The position numbers and the translations under genes are program-made. The notes under the pieces were generated by a model that was not told where the DNA came from, made no database searches, and saw nothing but the letters and a program-made list of their open reading frames with translations. A DNA stretch of 7,363 nucleotides, taken from contig RFXC01000208.1 of the NCBI GenBank assembly GCA_009921765.1, positions 1 through 7,363 on the forward strand, in the 5' to 3' direction. This DNA is from Betaproteobacteria bacterium (lineage in GTDB: Bacteria > Pseudomonadota > Gammaproteobacteria > Burkholderiales > Burkholderiaceae). How positions within the stretch are numbered: position 1 is the first letter of the stretch; each line of letters opens with the position of its first letter. Shown here in pieces: positions 1 through 6,903 of this stretch.

Positions 1-23
1 CCCTTGCTCTTCGGTTTGCTCAT
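1..23 (-). CDS. parB: ParB chromosome partitioning protein, N-terminal start only (partial)
   Basis: Only the first eight codons are in the window: ATG followed by SKPKSKG, running off the left edge. Chromosomal ParB/Spo0J proteins commonly begin with a short lysine-rich stretch leading into a GLGRGLDALL-type motif, and this start fits that pattern. The ATG lies 2 nt after the parA stop codon. A GGAG ribosome binding site sits 8 nt upstream, inside the end of parA. Tight coupling to parA and the two parS sites about 3.8 kb away make parB by far the likeliest identity. ParB is the CTP-dependent clamp that loads at parS and spreads along DNA. None of its catalytic or DNA-binding motifs can be checked here, so the call rests on the start and the context. 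Confidence 0.85.
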
Positions 24-25
24 GG

Positions 26-862
26 TCAGTGCTCCGGGGTGTCGGGGGCGGCGGCCGCCGAGGCGGCGGCTTGCGCACGGGGTTTGGCAGAGGACTGGCT
101 CGCGAGCCTCGCGAGCAGCTCGCGCGCGAACTCGAGATAGGCCTGCGCCCCCTTTGACTGGGGGTCGTATAGGACGCCTGGCAGGCCATGGCTGGGTGCC
201 TCGGCAAGCCGCACGTTGCGCGGCACCAGCGTTGCGAAGACCTTGTCGCCGAAGTGCGCCTCGAGCTGCCGCGACACCTGCTGCGACAACGCGATACGCG
301 GGTCGAACATCACGCGCAGCAGCCCCAGAACGCCCAGCTGGCGGTTGAAATTGGCGTGGACCTTGCGCACTGTGTTCACCAGATCCGACAGGCCTTCCAG
401 TGCGTAGTACTCGCACTGCATCGGGATGATCACCCCGCTCGCAGCACAGAACCCATTGAGCGTGAGGAGCGACAACGAGGGCGGGCAATCGATGATCACC
501 AGGTCGAAGTCGGTGTCGACCTCGGCGAGCGCGTCGCGAAGCCGGGTCTCCCGGGCCTCGAGCTCGACCAGATCGAGCTCGGCGCCCGCCAGTTCGCGGT
601 TGGCCGGCAGCAGCGCATAACCGGCTGCAGTCTGGGCGACGATCGCCTCACGCGCCCCAACCTCACCAATCAGCACCTGATAGACACTGGCGGCAAGCGT
701 GCGCTTGTCCACACCGCTTCCCATGGTGGCATTGCCCTGAGGGTCGAGATCGACCAGAAGGACGCGCTGATTCAACCGAGCGAGCGCGCAGGCCACATTG
801 ACCGACGTGGTGGTCTTGCCAACGCCACCCTTCTGGTTGGCAATTGCGAGAACTTGCGCCAT
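26..862 (-). CDS. parA: ParA/Soj chromosome partitioning ATPase
   Basis: Encodes 278 residues, the usual size for a small chromosomal ParA without the N-terminal helix-turn-helix of large plasmid ParAs. The deviant Walker A motif KGGVGKTTT is at residues 11-19, with the signature lysine K11 and the P-loop lysine K16. The Walker A' region VDLDPQGNAT is near residues 37-46, the Walker B region LVIIDCPPS near 121-129, and the conserved PRNVRLAEAPS segment near 214-224. ParA binds nucleoid DNA as an ATP dimer. ParB-parS complexes stimulate its ATP hydrolysis, which drives origin segregation. The frame stays open upstream to a TTG at 967, but the ATG at 862 is chosen because GGAG lies 5 nt before it and the protein then begins with the typical MAQVLAIANQKGG. 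The last 20 or so residues are a low-complexity Ala-rich tail. The gene follows rsmG by 70 nt and precedes parB by 2 nt. Confidence 0.97.
   Translation of the reverse strand: MAQVLAIANQKGGVGKTTTSVNVACALARLNQRVLLVDLDPQGNATMGSGVDKRTLAASVYQVLIGEVGAREAIVAQTAAGYALLPANRELAGAELDLVELEARETRLRDALAEVDTDFDLVIIDCPPSLSLLTLNGFCAASGVIIPMQCEYYALEGLSDLVNTVRKVHANFNRQLGVLGLLRVMFDPRIALSQQVSRQLEAHFGDKVFATLVPRNVRLAEAPSHGLPGVLYDPQSKGAQAYLEFARELLARLASQSSAKPRAQAAASAAAAPDTPEH
32..35 (-). promoter_or_regulatory. Ribosome binding site of parB
   Basis: GGAG on the minus strand sits 8 nt before the parB ATG at 23, within the last codons of parA. This supports translational coupling of the two partition genes. Confidence 0.6.
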
Positions 863-867
863 CGTTA

Positions 868-871
868 CTCC
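868..871 (-). promoter_or_regulatory. Ribosome binding site deciding the parA start
   Basis: On the minus strand GGAG is followed by TAACG and then the ATG at 862, a spacing of 5 nt. This selects the internal ATG over the upstream in-frame TTG at 967, which lies inside rsmG. Confidence 0.7.
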
Positions 872-932
872 AGATGCAATACGAAAAGGCCGCGCACCGT
901 GCGGACGGCACAGGCGCCAACACTCGGACCAC

Positions 933-1709
933 TCATCTGCCCGTCCTCGTGGGCTGCGCAAGCTCAACCAGATGACGGGCAGCGCCCAAACCGGGTACGA
1001 CCAGCGCCGCGATGTCGGTCACCCGCCAGCCCGGGGCAAGCGCCGCCGCCTCAGCCTCGATTTCCTGGCGCTGTCCCTTCATCGCGAACACCACCGTCTC
1101 GGGCGTGATAAACGGCTCGATCAGGGTGGCAAACTCGTTAAGGCTCGCAAACGCGCGACAGATGGCCAGATCGGGCGGCCGGAAAAGCCTGACTTCCTGG
1201 ATTCGGCCCTCGTGCACCCGGACCCGCTGGGCGAGGCCCAGTTCGGCCACGCTCTGACGCAAAAACGCGGCCTTCTTGCCCACCGGTTCGACCAGATCGG
1301 CTTCAAGCGCAGGCCAGGCAAGCGCGAGCGCCAACCCGGGCAAACCCGCTCCGCTTCCCACATCGAGCAGACACGGTCCGGACCCCGCCCGGCTGGCGAC
1401 GACGCGCTGCGCCGCCTCGTCGAGCGGACGCAACACCGCCAGGCTGTCGAGCAGATGCTGGACGAGCATGTTTGCCGGGTCGCGGATGGCTGTGAGGTTG
1501 TAGACGCGGTTCCAGCGCTGCAGCAGATCGAGATATGAGAGCAAGCGCTCACGCTCGTCGAAACCCAGGTTCAGCTTGAGTTCTTCGCAGCCTTCCGCCA
1601 GGCGCTCGGCGAGTTCGGTGCGTGCGGGCGCGCGGTTCGCGGGGCGGGGAGCGTGTCGCGCCGCACCGGCGGGTCGCCGCACCGCGTCACGCTCAGGCAG
1701 CCTGTTCAT
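933..1709 (-). CDS. rsmG: 16S rRNA (guanine527-N7)-methyltransferase RsmG (GidB)
   Basis: RsmG transfers a methyl group from S-adenosylmethionine to N7 of G527 in 16S rRNA; in other bacteria its loss gives low-level streptomycin resistance. From the ATG at 1709 the product is 258 residues. Visible motifs are [12 protein letters not shown] (66-77), the SAM-binding motif [14 protein letters not shown] (114-126), an acidic residue after the next strand (E141), and the family motif RAFASLNEF (185-193), followed by the KGQ segment (211-213). E. coli RsmG has 207 residues. The surplus is mostly an N-terminal Arg/Ala/Pro-rich stretch of about 35 residues before [10 protein letters not shown]. Alternative starts are GTG at 1724 and GTG at 1682; none has a strong ribosome binding site, so the N terminus is uncertain. 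The ATG start overlaps the end of mnmG by 17 bp, implying coupled translation with mnmG. A 70-nt gap separates it from parA. Confidence 0.95.
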   Translation of the reverse strand: MNRLPERDAVRRPAGAARHAPRPANRAPARTELAERLAEGCEELKLNLGFDERERLLSYLDLLQRWNRVYNLTAIRDPANMLVQHLLDSLAVLRPLDEAAQRVVASRAGSGPCLLDVGSGAGLPGLALALAWPALEADLVEPVGKKAAFLRQSVAELGLAQRVRVHEGRIQEVRLFRPPDLAICRAFASLNEFATLIEPFITPETVVFAMKGQRQEIEAEAAALAPGWRVTDIAALVVPGLGAARHLVELAQPTRTGR

Positions 1710-3600
1710 CACTCGTCGCTGCACGCCGTTTTTTCAGATGGACCAGCAGCAGCGACAACGCAGCCGGGGTCACCCCCGAAATGCGGCCCGCCTGGCCGAG
1801 TGTTTCCGGGCGCGCGCGGTTGAGCTTTTGCTGAACCTCGATCGACAGGCCGCGAACGCTCGCGTAGTCGAGATCGGCCGGTAGCGGCAGCGCTTCGTTG
1901 CGCGACTGGCGCTCGATTTCCACCTGCTGCCGGGTGATGTAGCCCGCGTATTTGAGCTGGGTCTCGACCTGCTCGATGACCACGGGATCGGTGAGTCCAC
2001 CGTCGGCGACCGATGCGATGGCCGGGTAGGAGACCTCCGGGCGGCGCAGGAGATCGGCGAGGCAATACTCACGCTCGATCGCCTGACCGAACAGCTCGGT
2101 GGCCCGCTCGGGCGACAGCATGCGCGGATTGACCCAGGTGTCGTGAAGCCGTTGCAGCTCGGACGCCACCGCATCGCGCTTGCGACGAAAGGCATCCCAG
2201 CGATGGTTGTCGACACAACCAAGCTCGCGGCCCAGCTCGGTCAGACGCAGATCTGCGTTGTCTTCGCGCAGGCTCAGGCGGTATTCGGCGCGGCTGGTGA
2301 ACATTCGATAAGGTTCGCTCACGCCCTGCGACACCAGGTCATCGACCAGCACACCCAGATAGGCCTGATCGCGGCGCGGCACCCATGGCTCCTGGTCGAG
2401 CGCCCGGCGGGCGGCATTGATGCCTGCGAGCAGGCCCTGGGCGGCCGCTTCCTCATAGCCGGTCGTCCCGTTGATCTGCCCCGCGAAATAAAGCGACCCG
2501 ATCGCGCGCGACTCCAGTGAACGATAGAGCCCGCGCGGGTCGAAGTAGTCGTACTCGATGGCGTATCCCGGCCGCAGCAGATGTGCGTTTTCAAGGCCGG
2601 GTATGGAATGTACGAGGTCGAGCTGCACGTCAAAGGGCAGGCTGGTAGAGATTCCGTTGGGGTAGTACTCGTGGGTGTCCAGGCCTTCGGGCTCGAGGAA
2701 AATCTGGTGTGAGTCCTTCCGGGCAAACCGATGGACCTTGTCTTCGATGGAGGGACAGTAACGCGGGCCCACCCCTTCGATCAGGCCGGTGTAGAGCGGG
2801 CTACGGTCCAGGCCACCCCGAATAATGTCGTGCGTGTGTCGATTGGTATGGGTGATCCAGCAGGGAAGCTGCTTCGGATGTTGCGCGGCGCTCCCCAGGA
2901 AGGAGAACACCGGCACGGGGTCAAGGTCTCCGGGTTGTTCCTCGCACTTTGAGAAATCGATGCTGCGGCCGTCGATTCGGGGTGGTGTGCCTGTCTTCAA
3001 CCGGCCCTGCGGCAGCTTCAGTTCCTTCAGGCGCTCGCCCAGCGTGATGGCGGGCGGATCACCGGCCCGGCCGGCTGAATGGCGGGCGAGCCCCACGTGG
3101 ATCAGTCCGTTCAGAAACGTGCCGGTGGTGAGCACAACCGCACGCGCCTTGAAGCGGACCCCAAGCTGCGTGATGGCGCCCGCAACCCGATCCCCCTCGA
3201 CAATGAGATCGTCAACGGCAGACTGGAACAGCCACAGATTGGGTTGGTTTTCGATTCGCGATCGGATCGCGCGCCGGTAGAGCACACGGTCCGCCTGGGC
3301 GCGGGTGGCCCGGACCGCGGCCCGGACCGCGGGGCCTTTGCTGGAGTTCAGGATCCGGAACTGGATGCCCGCCTCGTCGGTTGCCGCAGCCATGGCACCG
3401 CCCAGGGCATCGACCTCCTTCACCAGATGACCCTTGCCGATGCCGCCGATCGACGGGTTGCATGACATCTGACCCAGCGTTTCGATGCTATGGGTGAGCA
3501 GAAGCGTGCGCGCGCCAATTCGGGCCGACGCAAGCGCAGCCTCGGTGCCGGCGTGTCCGCCGCCGACAACAATCACATCAAAGGAGTCGGGGAACTGCAT
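1693..3600 (-). CDS. mnmG: tRNA uridine-5-carboxymethylaminomethyl modification enzyme MnmG (GidA)
   Basis: A complete protein of 635 residues, close to the 629 of E. coli. With MnmE it uses FAD, NADH and a folate-borne carbon to build the cmnm5 group on wobble U34 of certain tRNAs. The N-terminal dinucleotide-binding motif [12 protein letters not shown] is at residues 11-22, followed by [20 protein letters not shown] (44-63), which contains the conserved C47. The second conserved cysteine is C282 in [12 protein letters not shown], matching E. coli C277. The C-terminal YAGYI and SRNEALPLP segments that bind MnmE and tRNA are present. One oddity is the stretch [15 protein letters not shown] near 88-102, where the family has [12 protein letters not shown] perfect 12-bp tandem duplication in the DNA adds AVRA. 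The reading frame is intact. The ATG at 3600 gives the expected N terminus. It heads the mnmG-rsmG-parA-parB block. Confidence 0.98.
   Translation of the reverse strand: MQFPDSFDVIVVGGGHAGTEAALASARIGARTLLLTHSIETLGQMSCNPSIGGIGKGHLVKEVDALGGAMAAATDEAGIQFRILNSSKGPAVRAAVRATRAQADRVLYRRAIRSRIENQPNLWLFQSAVDDLIVEGDRVAGAITQLGVRFKARAVVLTTGTFLNGLIHVGLARHSAGRAGDPPAITLGERLKELKLPQGRLKTGTPPRIDGRSIDFSKCEEQPGDLDPVPVFSFLGSAAQHPKQLPCWITHTNRHTHDIIRGGLDRSPLYTGLIEGVGPRYCPSIEDKVHRFARKDSHQIFLEPEGLDTHEYYPNGISTSLPFDVQLDLVHSIPGLENAHLLRPGYAIEYDYFDPRGLYRSLESRAIGSLYFAGQINGTTGYEEAAAQGLLAGINAARRALDQEPWVPRRDQAYLGVLVDDLVSQGVSEPYRMFTSRAEYRLSLREDNADLRLTELGRELGCVDNHRWDAFRRKRDAVASELQRLHDTWVNPRMLSPERATELFGQAIEREYCLADLLRRPEVSYPAIASVADGGLTDPVVIEQVETQLKYAGYITRQQVEIERQSRNEALPLPADLDYASVRGLSIEVQQKLNRARPETLGQAGRISGVTPAALSLLLVHLKKRRAATSDEQAA
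3309..3332 (-). repeat. Perfect 12-bp tandem duplication inside mnmG
   Basis: On the coding strand the unit GCGGTCCGGGCC occurs twice in tandem with no mismatch. It encodes AVRA-AVRA, residues 91-98 of MnmG. The MnmG family normally has a single AVRA before TRAQADR, so one unit looks like an in-frame insertion. The length is a multiple of three, so the frame is preserved. Confidence 0.9.
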
Positions 3601-3719
3601 GGCGTGGGCGCCTGAGCGTTGACCGAAAGGCGCGAATCCTAGCGGAAATTGGAGCGGACGGCGAGCAAGCGGATATCCGGATGGCTAGGCGATGCGGCGG
3701 GTGCGGGGTCCGGGCGCGC

Positions 3720-3753
3720 TCGTCAGGGCCGATTCGTCAGAAGCCGTCGTCAG
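3720..3753. repeat. Three spaced copies of TCGTCAG
   Basis: TCGTCAG occurs at 3720-3726, 3734-3740 and 3747-3753, in the same orientation and 14 and 13 bp apart. All three lie 120-155 bp upstream of the mnmG start. Such short spaced repeats can be binding sites for a regulator, but seven bases in GC-rich DNA can also recur by chance. Confidence 0.4.
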
Positions 3754-3822
3754 AGCAGGTCACCGGAAGCCCCCGACCTGCGGCCACACACCATAGCCTC
3801 CTGCGCAGCTCCACGACCCCGT

Positions 3823-3838
3823 TGTTTCACGTGAAACA
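3823..3838. promoter_or_regulatory. parS: parS site 1 (perfect ParB-binding palindrome)
   Basis: The sequence TGTTTCACGTGAAACA is a perfect 16-bp palindrome and matches the near-universal chromosomal parS consensus exactly. ParB binds it through its helix-turn-helix as a dimer and loads there as a CTP clamp. Its position in the intergenic region beside the mnmG-rsmG-parA-parB block is the classical location. Confidence 0.97.
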
Positions 3839-3845
3839 GGTCATC

Positions 3846-3853
3846 GTTTCACG
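3846..3853. promoter_or_regulatory. Possible degenerate parS half-site
   Basis: GTTTCACG matches one complete half of parS plus the first base of the other half, and then diverges into GC-rich sequence. It lies 7 bp beyond the right end of parS site 1. It could be a decayed third site or chance. A half-site alone would be expected to bind ParB poorly. Confidence 0.35.
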
Positions 3854-3860
3854 CCGCGCC

Positions 3861-3881
3861 CCCGCTGTCGTTGTCAGCGGG
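3861..3881. repeat. GC-rich inverted repeat between the two parS sites
   Basis: CCCGCTG at 3861-3867 and CAGCGGG at 3875-3881 form a perfect 7-bp stem with a 7-base loop. No T-run follows on either strand, so it is not a clear intrinsic terminator. It lies about 175 bp past the stop of the L2HGDH-like gene. It could slow or end transcription from that operon before parS site 1, or be a protein-binding site. Confidence 0.6.
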
Positions 3882-3911
3882 CACATGCCGCCTCACCAAA
3901 ACCCGCGCGCG

Positions 3912-3927
3912 TGTTTCACGTGAAACG
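3912..3927. promoter_or_regulatory. parS: parS site 2 (perfect 14-bp core, one outer mismatch)
   Basis: TGTTTCACGTGAAACG contains the full 14-bp palindromic core GTTTCACGTGAAAC at 3913-3926. It differs from the 16-bp consensus only at the last base (G for A). Its centre is about 89 bp from the centre of site 1. The core contains the bases expected to be read by ParB, so it should be functional. Confidence 0.93.
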
Positions 3928-3938
3928 CGACCCCTTGA

Positions 3939-3956
3939 AGGGCGCGCACACGCCCT
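3939..3956 (-). terminator. Weak stem-loop, possible transcription end of the oxidoreductase operon
   Basis: AGGGCG and CGCCCT form a 6-bp stem with a 6-base loop, 100 bp downstream of the stop codon of the L2HGDH-like gene. No T-tract follows on the minus strand, so a typical Rho-independent terminator is not supported. This is the nearest stem to the gene end that I found. Confidence 0.2.
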
Positions 3957-4055
3957 ACCCCTCTGCACTAACGCGGCCAGCCTCGCTGACAACCGACGAC
4001 GCCACCGCCCCACCCCACCAAGCCCGCCTCGCCAACCACTCCGGCCCTGCCGCAA

Positions 4056-5171
4056 TCAGCGCAACGCCGCCAGCTGTGACCGTACCCGCTTCGCAATCGC
4101 CAGGCACGCGGTCAACCCTGGCGACTCCACCCCAAACAGGTTCACAAGCCCCTCCACCCCGTGCACACCGGGGCCATCGATTCGAAAATCCGCTGCGGCC
4201 TCCCCCGGCCCGACCAACTTGGGGCGAATACCCGCATAAGCTGGCAACAGTGCCCCGTCAGGCAAGCCTGGCCAGTATTCCCGAATGGCCGCATAAAACA
4301 CCTGGGCGCGCGCCGCCGGCACATCGTATTCATCAGCCGACTCAACCCATTCAACATCCGGGCCAAAACGCGCCTGCCCGGCAAGGTCCAGCGTCAGGTG
4401 CACGCCCAGGCTGGCCTCGTCCGGCGTGGGATAGATCAACCTGCTGAACGGCGAGCGCCCCGCCAAGGAAAAATAGTGTCCCTTCGCATAGCGGGTGACC
4501 GGCACATGAACCGACCCCAGCCCATCGATCGCGCTGGCGACCCGACTCGCCGACAATCCGGCCGTATTGATCAGCTCCCGGCAGGCAAGCGAGGTCACCT
4601 CGGAGCCGCTTCGGACCCGAACCGTGAACCCCTCGCCAGTCACCTGCGCACCAACGAATTCACTGCGAAGCGCCAGCATCACGCCGTGGTCCTCGCCCTC
4701 CCCCAACAGCGCGAGCATCAAGCCGTGGCTGTCGATAATGCCGGTCTGCGGCGAAAGCAGCGCCACCGCCGCCGACACGGCGGGCTCCAAGGCGCGGGCT
4801 GACTCGCCGGTCAGCCACTCAAGCGTCGCCACCCCCGCACGCTCGGCCCGCTCGGCCACCCGCTCAAGCTGCGCACGTCTGGCCATCGAGGGCGCGACGA
4901 TCAGCTTCCCGCACCGCCGGTGCGCCACACCACGCGTAGCGCAAAACTGATAGAGCGCCTCGCGACCCTCTACACAAAGCTGCGCCTTGAGCGACCCGGG
5001 CGCGTAGTAGATGCCCGCATGGATCACTTCGCTGTTGCGAGAGCTGGTCTCTGTGCCAAAGCCGTCCGCACGATCAAGGATCACGACCTCACGACCCGAC
5101 AGCGCAAGCTCGCGCGCGATCGCCAAGCCCACGACCCCCGCGCCCACCACCAGCGACTGCACCTGCTCCAT
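4056..5171 (-). CDS. FAD-dependent oxidoreductase, L-2-hydroxyglutarate dehydrogenase family
   Basis: A 371-residue DAO-fold flavoprotein. The N terminus has the Rossmann motif VVGAGVVGLAIA (8-19), with GxGxxG at 10-15 and an acidic residue at the end of the second strand (D33). The block RNSEVIHAGIYYAPGSLKA (45-63), followed by a Cys (C66) and later CGKLIVA (87-93), is the family hallmark shared with human L2HGDH and E. coli LhgO. The C-terminal flavin-binding block NLFGVESPGLTA is near 344-355. Family members oxidise L-2-hydroxyglutarate or related 2-hydroxy acids and pass electrons to quinones or oxygen. The substrate of this one is inferred only from the family; many bacterial homologues are uncharacterised. 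No transmembrane segment is seen. The ATG at 5171 has GAGG 8 nt upstream. It lies 76 nt downstream of the GMC gene in the same direction, so is probably the last gene of that operon. Confidence 0.88.
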   Translation of the reverse strand: MEQVQSLVVGAGVVGLAIARELALSGREVVILDRADGFGTETSSRNSEVIHAGIYYAPGSLKAQLCVEGREALYQFCATRGVAHRRCGKLIVAPSMARRAQLERVAERAERAGVATLEWLTGESARALEPAVSAAVALLSPQTGIIDSHGLMLALLGEGEDHGVMLALRSEFVGAQVTGEGFTVRVRSGSEVTSLACRELINTAGLSASRVASAIDGLGSVHVPVTRYAKGHYFSLAGRSPFSRLIYPTPDEASLGVHLTLDLAGQARFGPDVEWVESADEYDVPAARAQVFYAAIREYWPGLPDGALLPAYAGIRPKLVGPGEAAADFRIDGPGVHGVEGLVNLFGVESPGLTACLAIAKRVRSQLAALR

Positions 5172-5179
5172 TACCCTGC

Positions 5180-5183
5180 CCTC
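5180..5183 (-). promoter_or_regulatory. Ribosome binding site of the L2HGDH-like gene
   Basis: GAGG on the minus strand, 8 nt before the ATG at 5171, supports that start. Confidence 0.55.
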
Positions 5184-5247
5184 GTGACCGTTCCCAGGCG
5201 ACTGCGCTCAGCGACCGGCGCGAGCAAGTCAGCCCCGGACAGCGCCT

Positions 5248-6897
5248 TCATCGACGTGCCGCGTCTTCCCTCATCATCGCTGCGGCCTTTTCCGCGATCA
5301 TTAGCGTGGGAGCATTGGTATTGCCCGACGTGATGGTGGGCATGACCGACGCATCGGCAATCCGCAGCCCAGGCACCCCGTGGACTCGCAGGCGATGATC
5401 AACCACCGCCATCGGGTCAGAGGCTGGCCCCATTCGGCAAGTCCCGACGGGGTGAAAAATTGTTGTCCCGATACGCGTCGCCGCATCGGCCAATTCCTCA
5501 TCGTTCTGACAGGCCTCTCCCGGCAAAAACTCGGTCGGCGAGTAGGCCGCAAGCGACGCGCCGCCCACAATCCGTCGGGTAAGTCGGATCGACTCCACTG
5601 CCACCCGTCTGTCCTCGTCCGTCGAAAGGTATTGCGGCGCAATCCGTGGCGCCGCATCGGGGTCCGCCGACACAATCCCCACCGTCCCGCGGGAAGTAGG
5701 CCGAAGGTTGCACACCGATGCGGTGAAAGCAGAAAACTGATGCAGCGGCTCGCCAAAGCGATCGAGCGACAGCGGCTGGACGTGGTACTCGACATTGGCA
5801 CGGTGGTGGCGCGGATCAGAGGGCGCAAACGCGCCAAGCTGACTGGGCGACATTGCCATCGGACCGGACCGACTCACCAGATACTGGAGCCCCATCCGAA
5901 CCCGACCCCAGGCGCTGTTCGCCTGCTCGTTGAGCGTTGGCACGCCGCTCACCTTGTAGATCATGCGCAACTGCAGATGGTCCTGCAGATTTTCCCCCAC
6001 ACCGGCCAGCGCAGTCCCCACCTGGACGCCTGCGCGCGCAAGGACCGGCGCCGGGCCGATGCCCGAGCGCTGCAGGATCTGAACCGACCCGACCGCCCCT
6101 GCAGCCAGGACCATCTCAGCCCTAGAAAGGAAGCGCTTGCTTACGCCAGAACCCTTGCCCAGCCTACATTCAACACCAATCACTCGACCACTTCCATCGT
6201 CGGCGCGAAGCAACCGGTCGACGCGGGCGTGGCAAACCACCCGTAGATTTCGCCGCTCCTCGATCGGACGCAAAAACGCCTTGGACGCATTCCAGCGCAC
6301 GCCACGCCGCTGGTTGACCTCGAAATAGCCGCAGCCGAAGTTGTCCCCGCGATTGAAGTCGTCAGTCGGTGGGATACCTGCCTCCTCGGCCGCCTGGCGA
6401 AACGCATCGAGAATCGTCCAGCTGAGACGCTGCGCTTCGACGCGCCACTCGCCGCCATGCCCATGCAAGGCATCGGTCGCGCCACCGTCAAGCCGGTAGT
6501 GGTCCTCGTGCGCACGGAACCACGGCAGCACCTCGTCCCACGACCAGCCGGGATTGCCCAGGGCAGCCCAGCCGTCGTAGTCGGCGCGCTGACCGCGCAT
6601 GTAGATCATGCCGTTGATCGAGGAGCAGCCGCCCAGCACGCGCCCGCGCGGATAGCGAATGACCCGGCCACCCAGCCCGGGATCGGCCTCGGTGTTGAAC
6701 ATCCAGTCGGTTCGGGGGTTGCCGATGCAGTACAGATAGCCCACCGGGATATGGATCCACAGGTAGTCATCCGGCCCGCCCGCCTCGAGCAGCAGCACGG
6801 ATACCGACGGATCGGCCGACAACCGGTTCGCGAGGAGGCACCCCGCCGTGCCGGCCCCCACGATCACATAGTCGAATGTTTCGGGTGTGGTGCTCAT
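5248..6897 (-). CDS. GMC-family FAD oxidoreductase (choline/alcohol dehydrogenase type)
   Basis: From the ATG at 6897 the product is 549 residues, normal for bacterial GMC dehydrogenases such as BetA and AlkJ. The FAD-binding motif VIVGAGTAGCLLANRLS is at 11-27, with E38 in LLLEAGG binding the FAD ribose. The first GMC signature, GRVLGGCSSIN, is at 85-95. The second, GAVGSVQILQRSGIG, is at 267-281, with V where many members have P. The flavin-proximal GENLQDH is at 301-307. The catalytic pair is H482 in FHPVGTCRMG and N528 in SGNTNAP, both present, so the enzyme should be active. GMC enzymes oxidise alcohols to aldehydes and pass electrons to quinones, cytochromes or oxygen. The exact substrate cannot be read from the sequence. 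A TTG at 6903 would add two residues; ATG is preferred, though neither has a strong ribosome binding site. The start is 6 nt after the alcohol dehydrogenase stop, implying coupled translation. Confidence 0.95.
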   Translation of the reverse strand: MSTTPETFDYVIVGAGTAGCLLANRLSADPSVSVLLLEAGGPDDYLWIHIPVGYLYCIGNPRTDWMFNTEADPGLGGRVIRYPRGRVLGGCSSINGMIYMRGQRADYDGWAALGNPGWSWDEVLPWFRAHEDHYRLDGGATDALHGHGGEWRVEAQRLSWTILDAFRQAAEEAGIPPTDDFNRGDNFGCGYFEVNQRRGVRWNASKAFLRPIEERRNLRVVCHARVDRLLRADDGSGRVIGVECRLGKGSGVSKRFLSRAEMVLAAGAVGSVQILQRSGIGPAPVLARAGVQVGTALAGVGENLQDHLQLRMIYKVSGVPTLNEQANSAWGRVRMGLQYLVSRSGPMAMSPSQLGAFAPSDPRHHRANVEYHVQPLSLDRFGEPLHQFSAFTASVCNLRPTSRGTVGIVSADPDAAPRIAPQYLSTDEDRRVAVESIRLTRRIVGGASLAAYSPTEFLPGEACQNDEELADAATRIGTTIFHPVGTCRMGPASDPMAVVDHRLRVHGVPGLRIADASVMPTITSGNTNAPTLMIAEKAAAMMREDAARR

Positions 6898-6903
6898 CGG
6901 CAA

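Larger units (their letters stand above)
3601..4055. other. Non-coding parS-bearing intergenic region
   Basis: This 455-bp stretch between the mnmG start and the stop of the L2HGDH-like gene contains no convincing gene. Open frames crossing it on the plus strand are short or run antisense into the next gene and lack recognisable motifs. It holds two parS palindromes, a parS half-site, a GC-rich inverted repeat, a weaker stem and three TCGTCAG repeats, each listed separately. The mnmG promoter should lie within the first 200 bp or so. The only -10-like element I see is TAGGAT on the minus strand at 3636-3641, without a good -35 partner at the right spacing, so no promoter is called. No DnaA box cluster or AT-rich unwinding element is present, so the replication origin itself is not here. 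Confidence 0.8.

Noticed and set aside
704..713. TTGTCCACA, resembling a DnaA box
   Set aside because: It is one mismatch from TTATCCACA, isolated, and inside parA coding sequence. There is no cluster or AT-rich element.
863..967. Upstream extension of parA to a TTG start at 967
   Set aside because: It would overlap the end of rsmG and add 35 residues not found in ParA. The ATG at 862 has GGAG at the right distance and gives the standard N terminus.
188..1108. A 306-residue open frame on the plus strand antisense to parA and rsmG
   Set aside because: It has no recognisable motif and mirrors two strongly conserved genes. Long antisense frames are expected in GC-rich DNA.
3094..3099. CACGTG core within CCCCACGTGG in mnmG as a possible extra parS
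   Set aside because: Only the central six bases match; the GTTT/AAAC flanks of parS are absent.
3257..3271. Inverted repeat CGCGATC-G-GATCGCG inside mnmG
   Set aside because: It lies within conserved coding sequence and is a likely chance palindrome in GC-rich codons; nothing nearby suggests a site.
3911..4447. A 178-residue plus-strand open frame beginning within parS site 2
   Set aside because: Its start is the parS palindrome itself, the product is Pro/Arg low-complexity, and most of it is antisense to the L2HGDH-like gene.
5380..6246. A 288-residue plus-strand open frame antisense to the GMC gene
   Set aside because: It has no domain or ribosome binding site and is opposite an intact GMC gene with all its catalytic residues.
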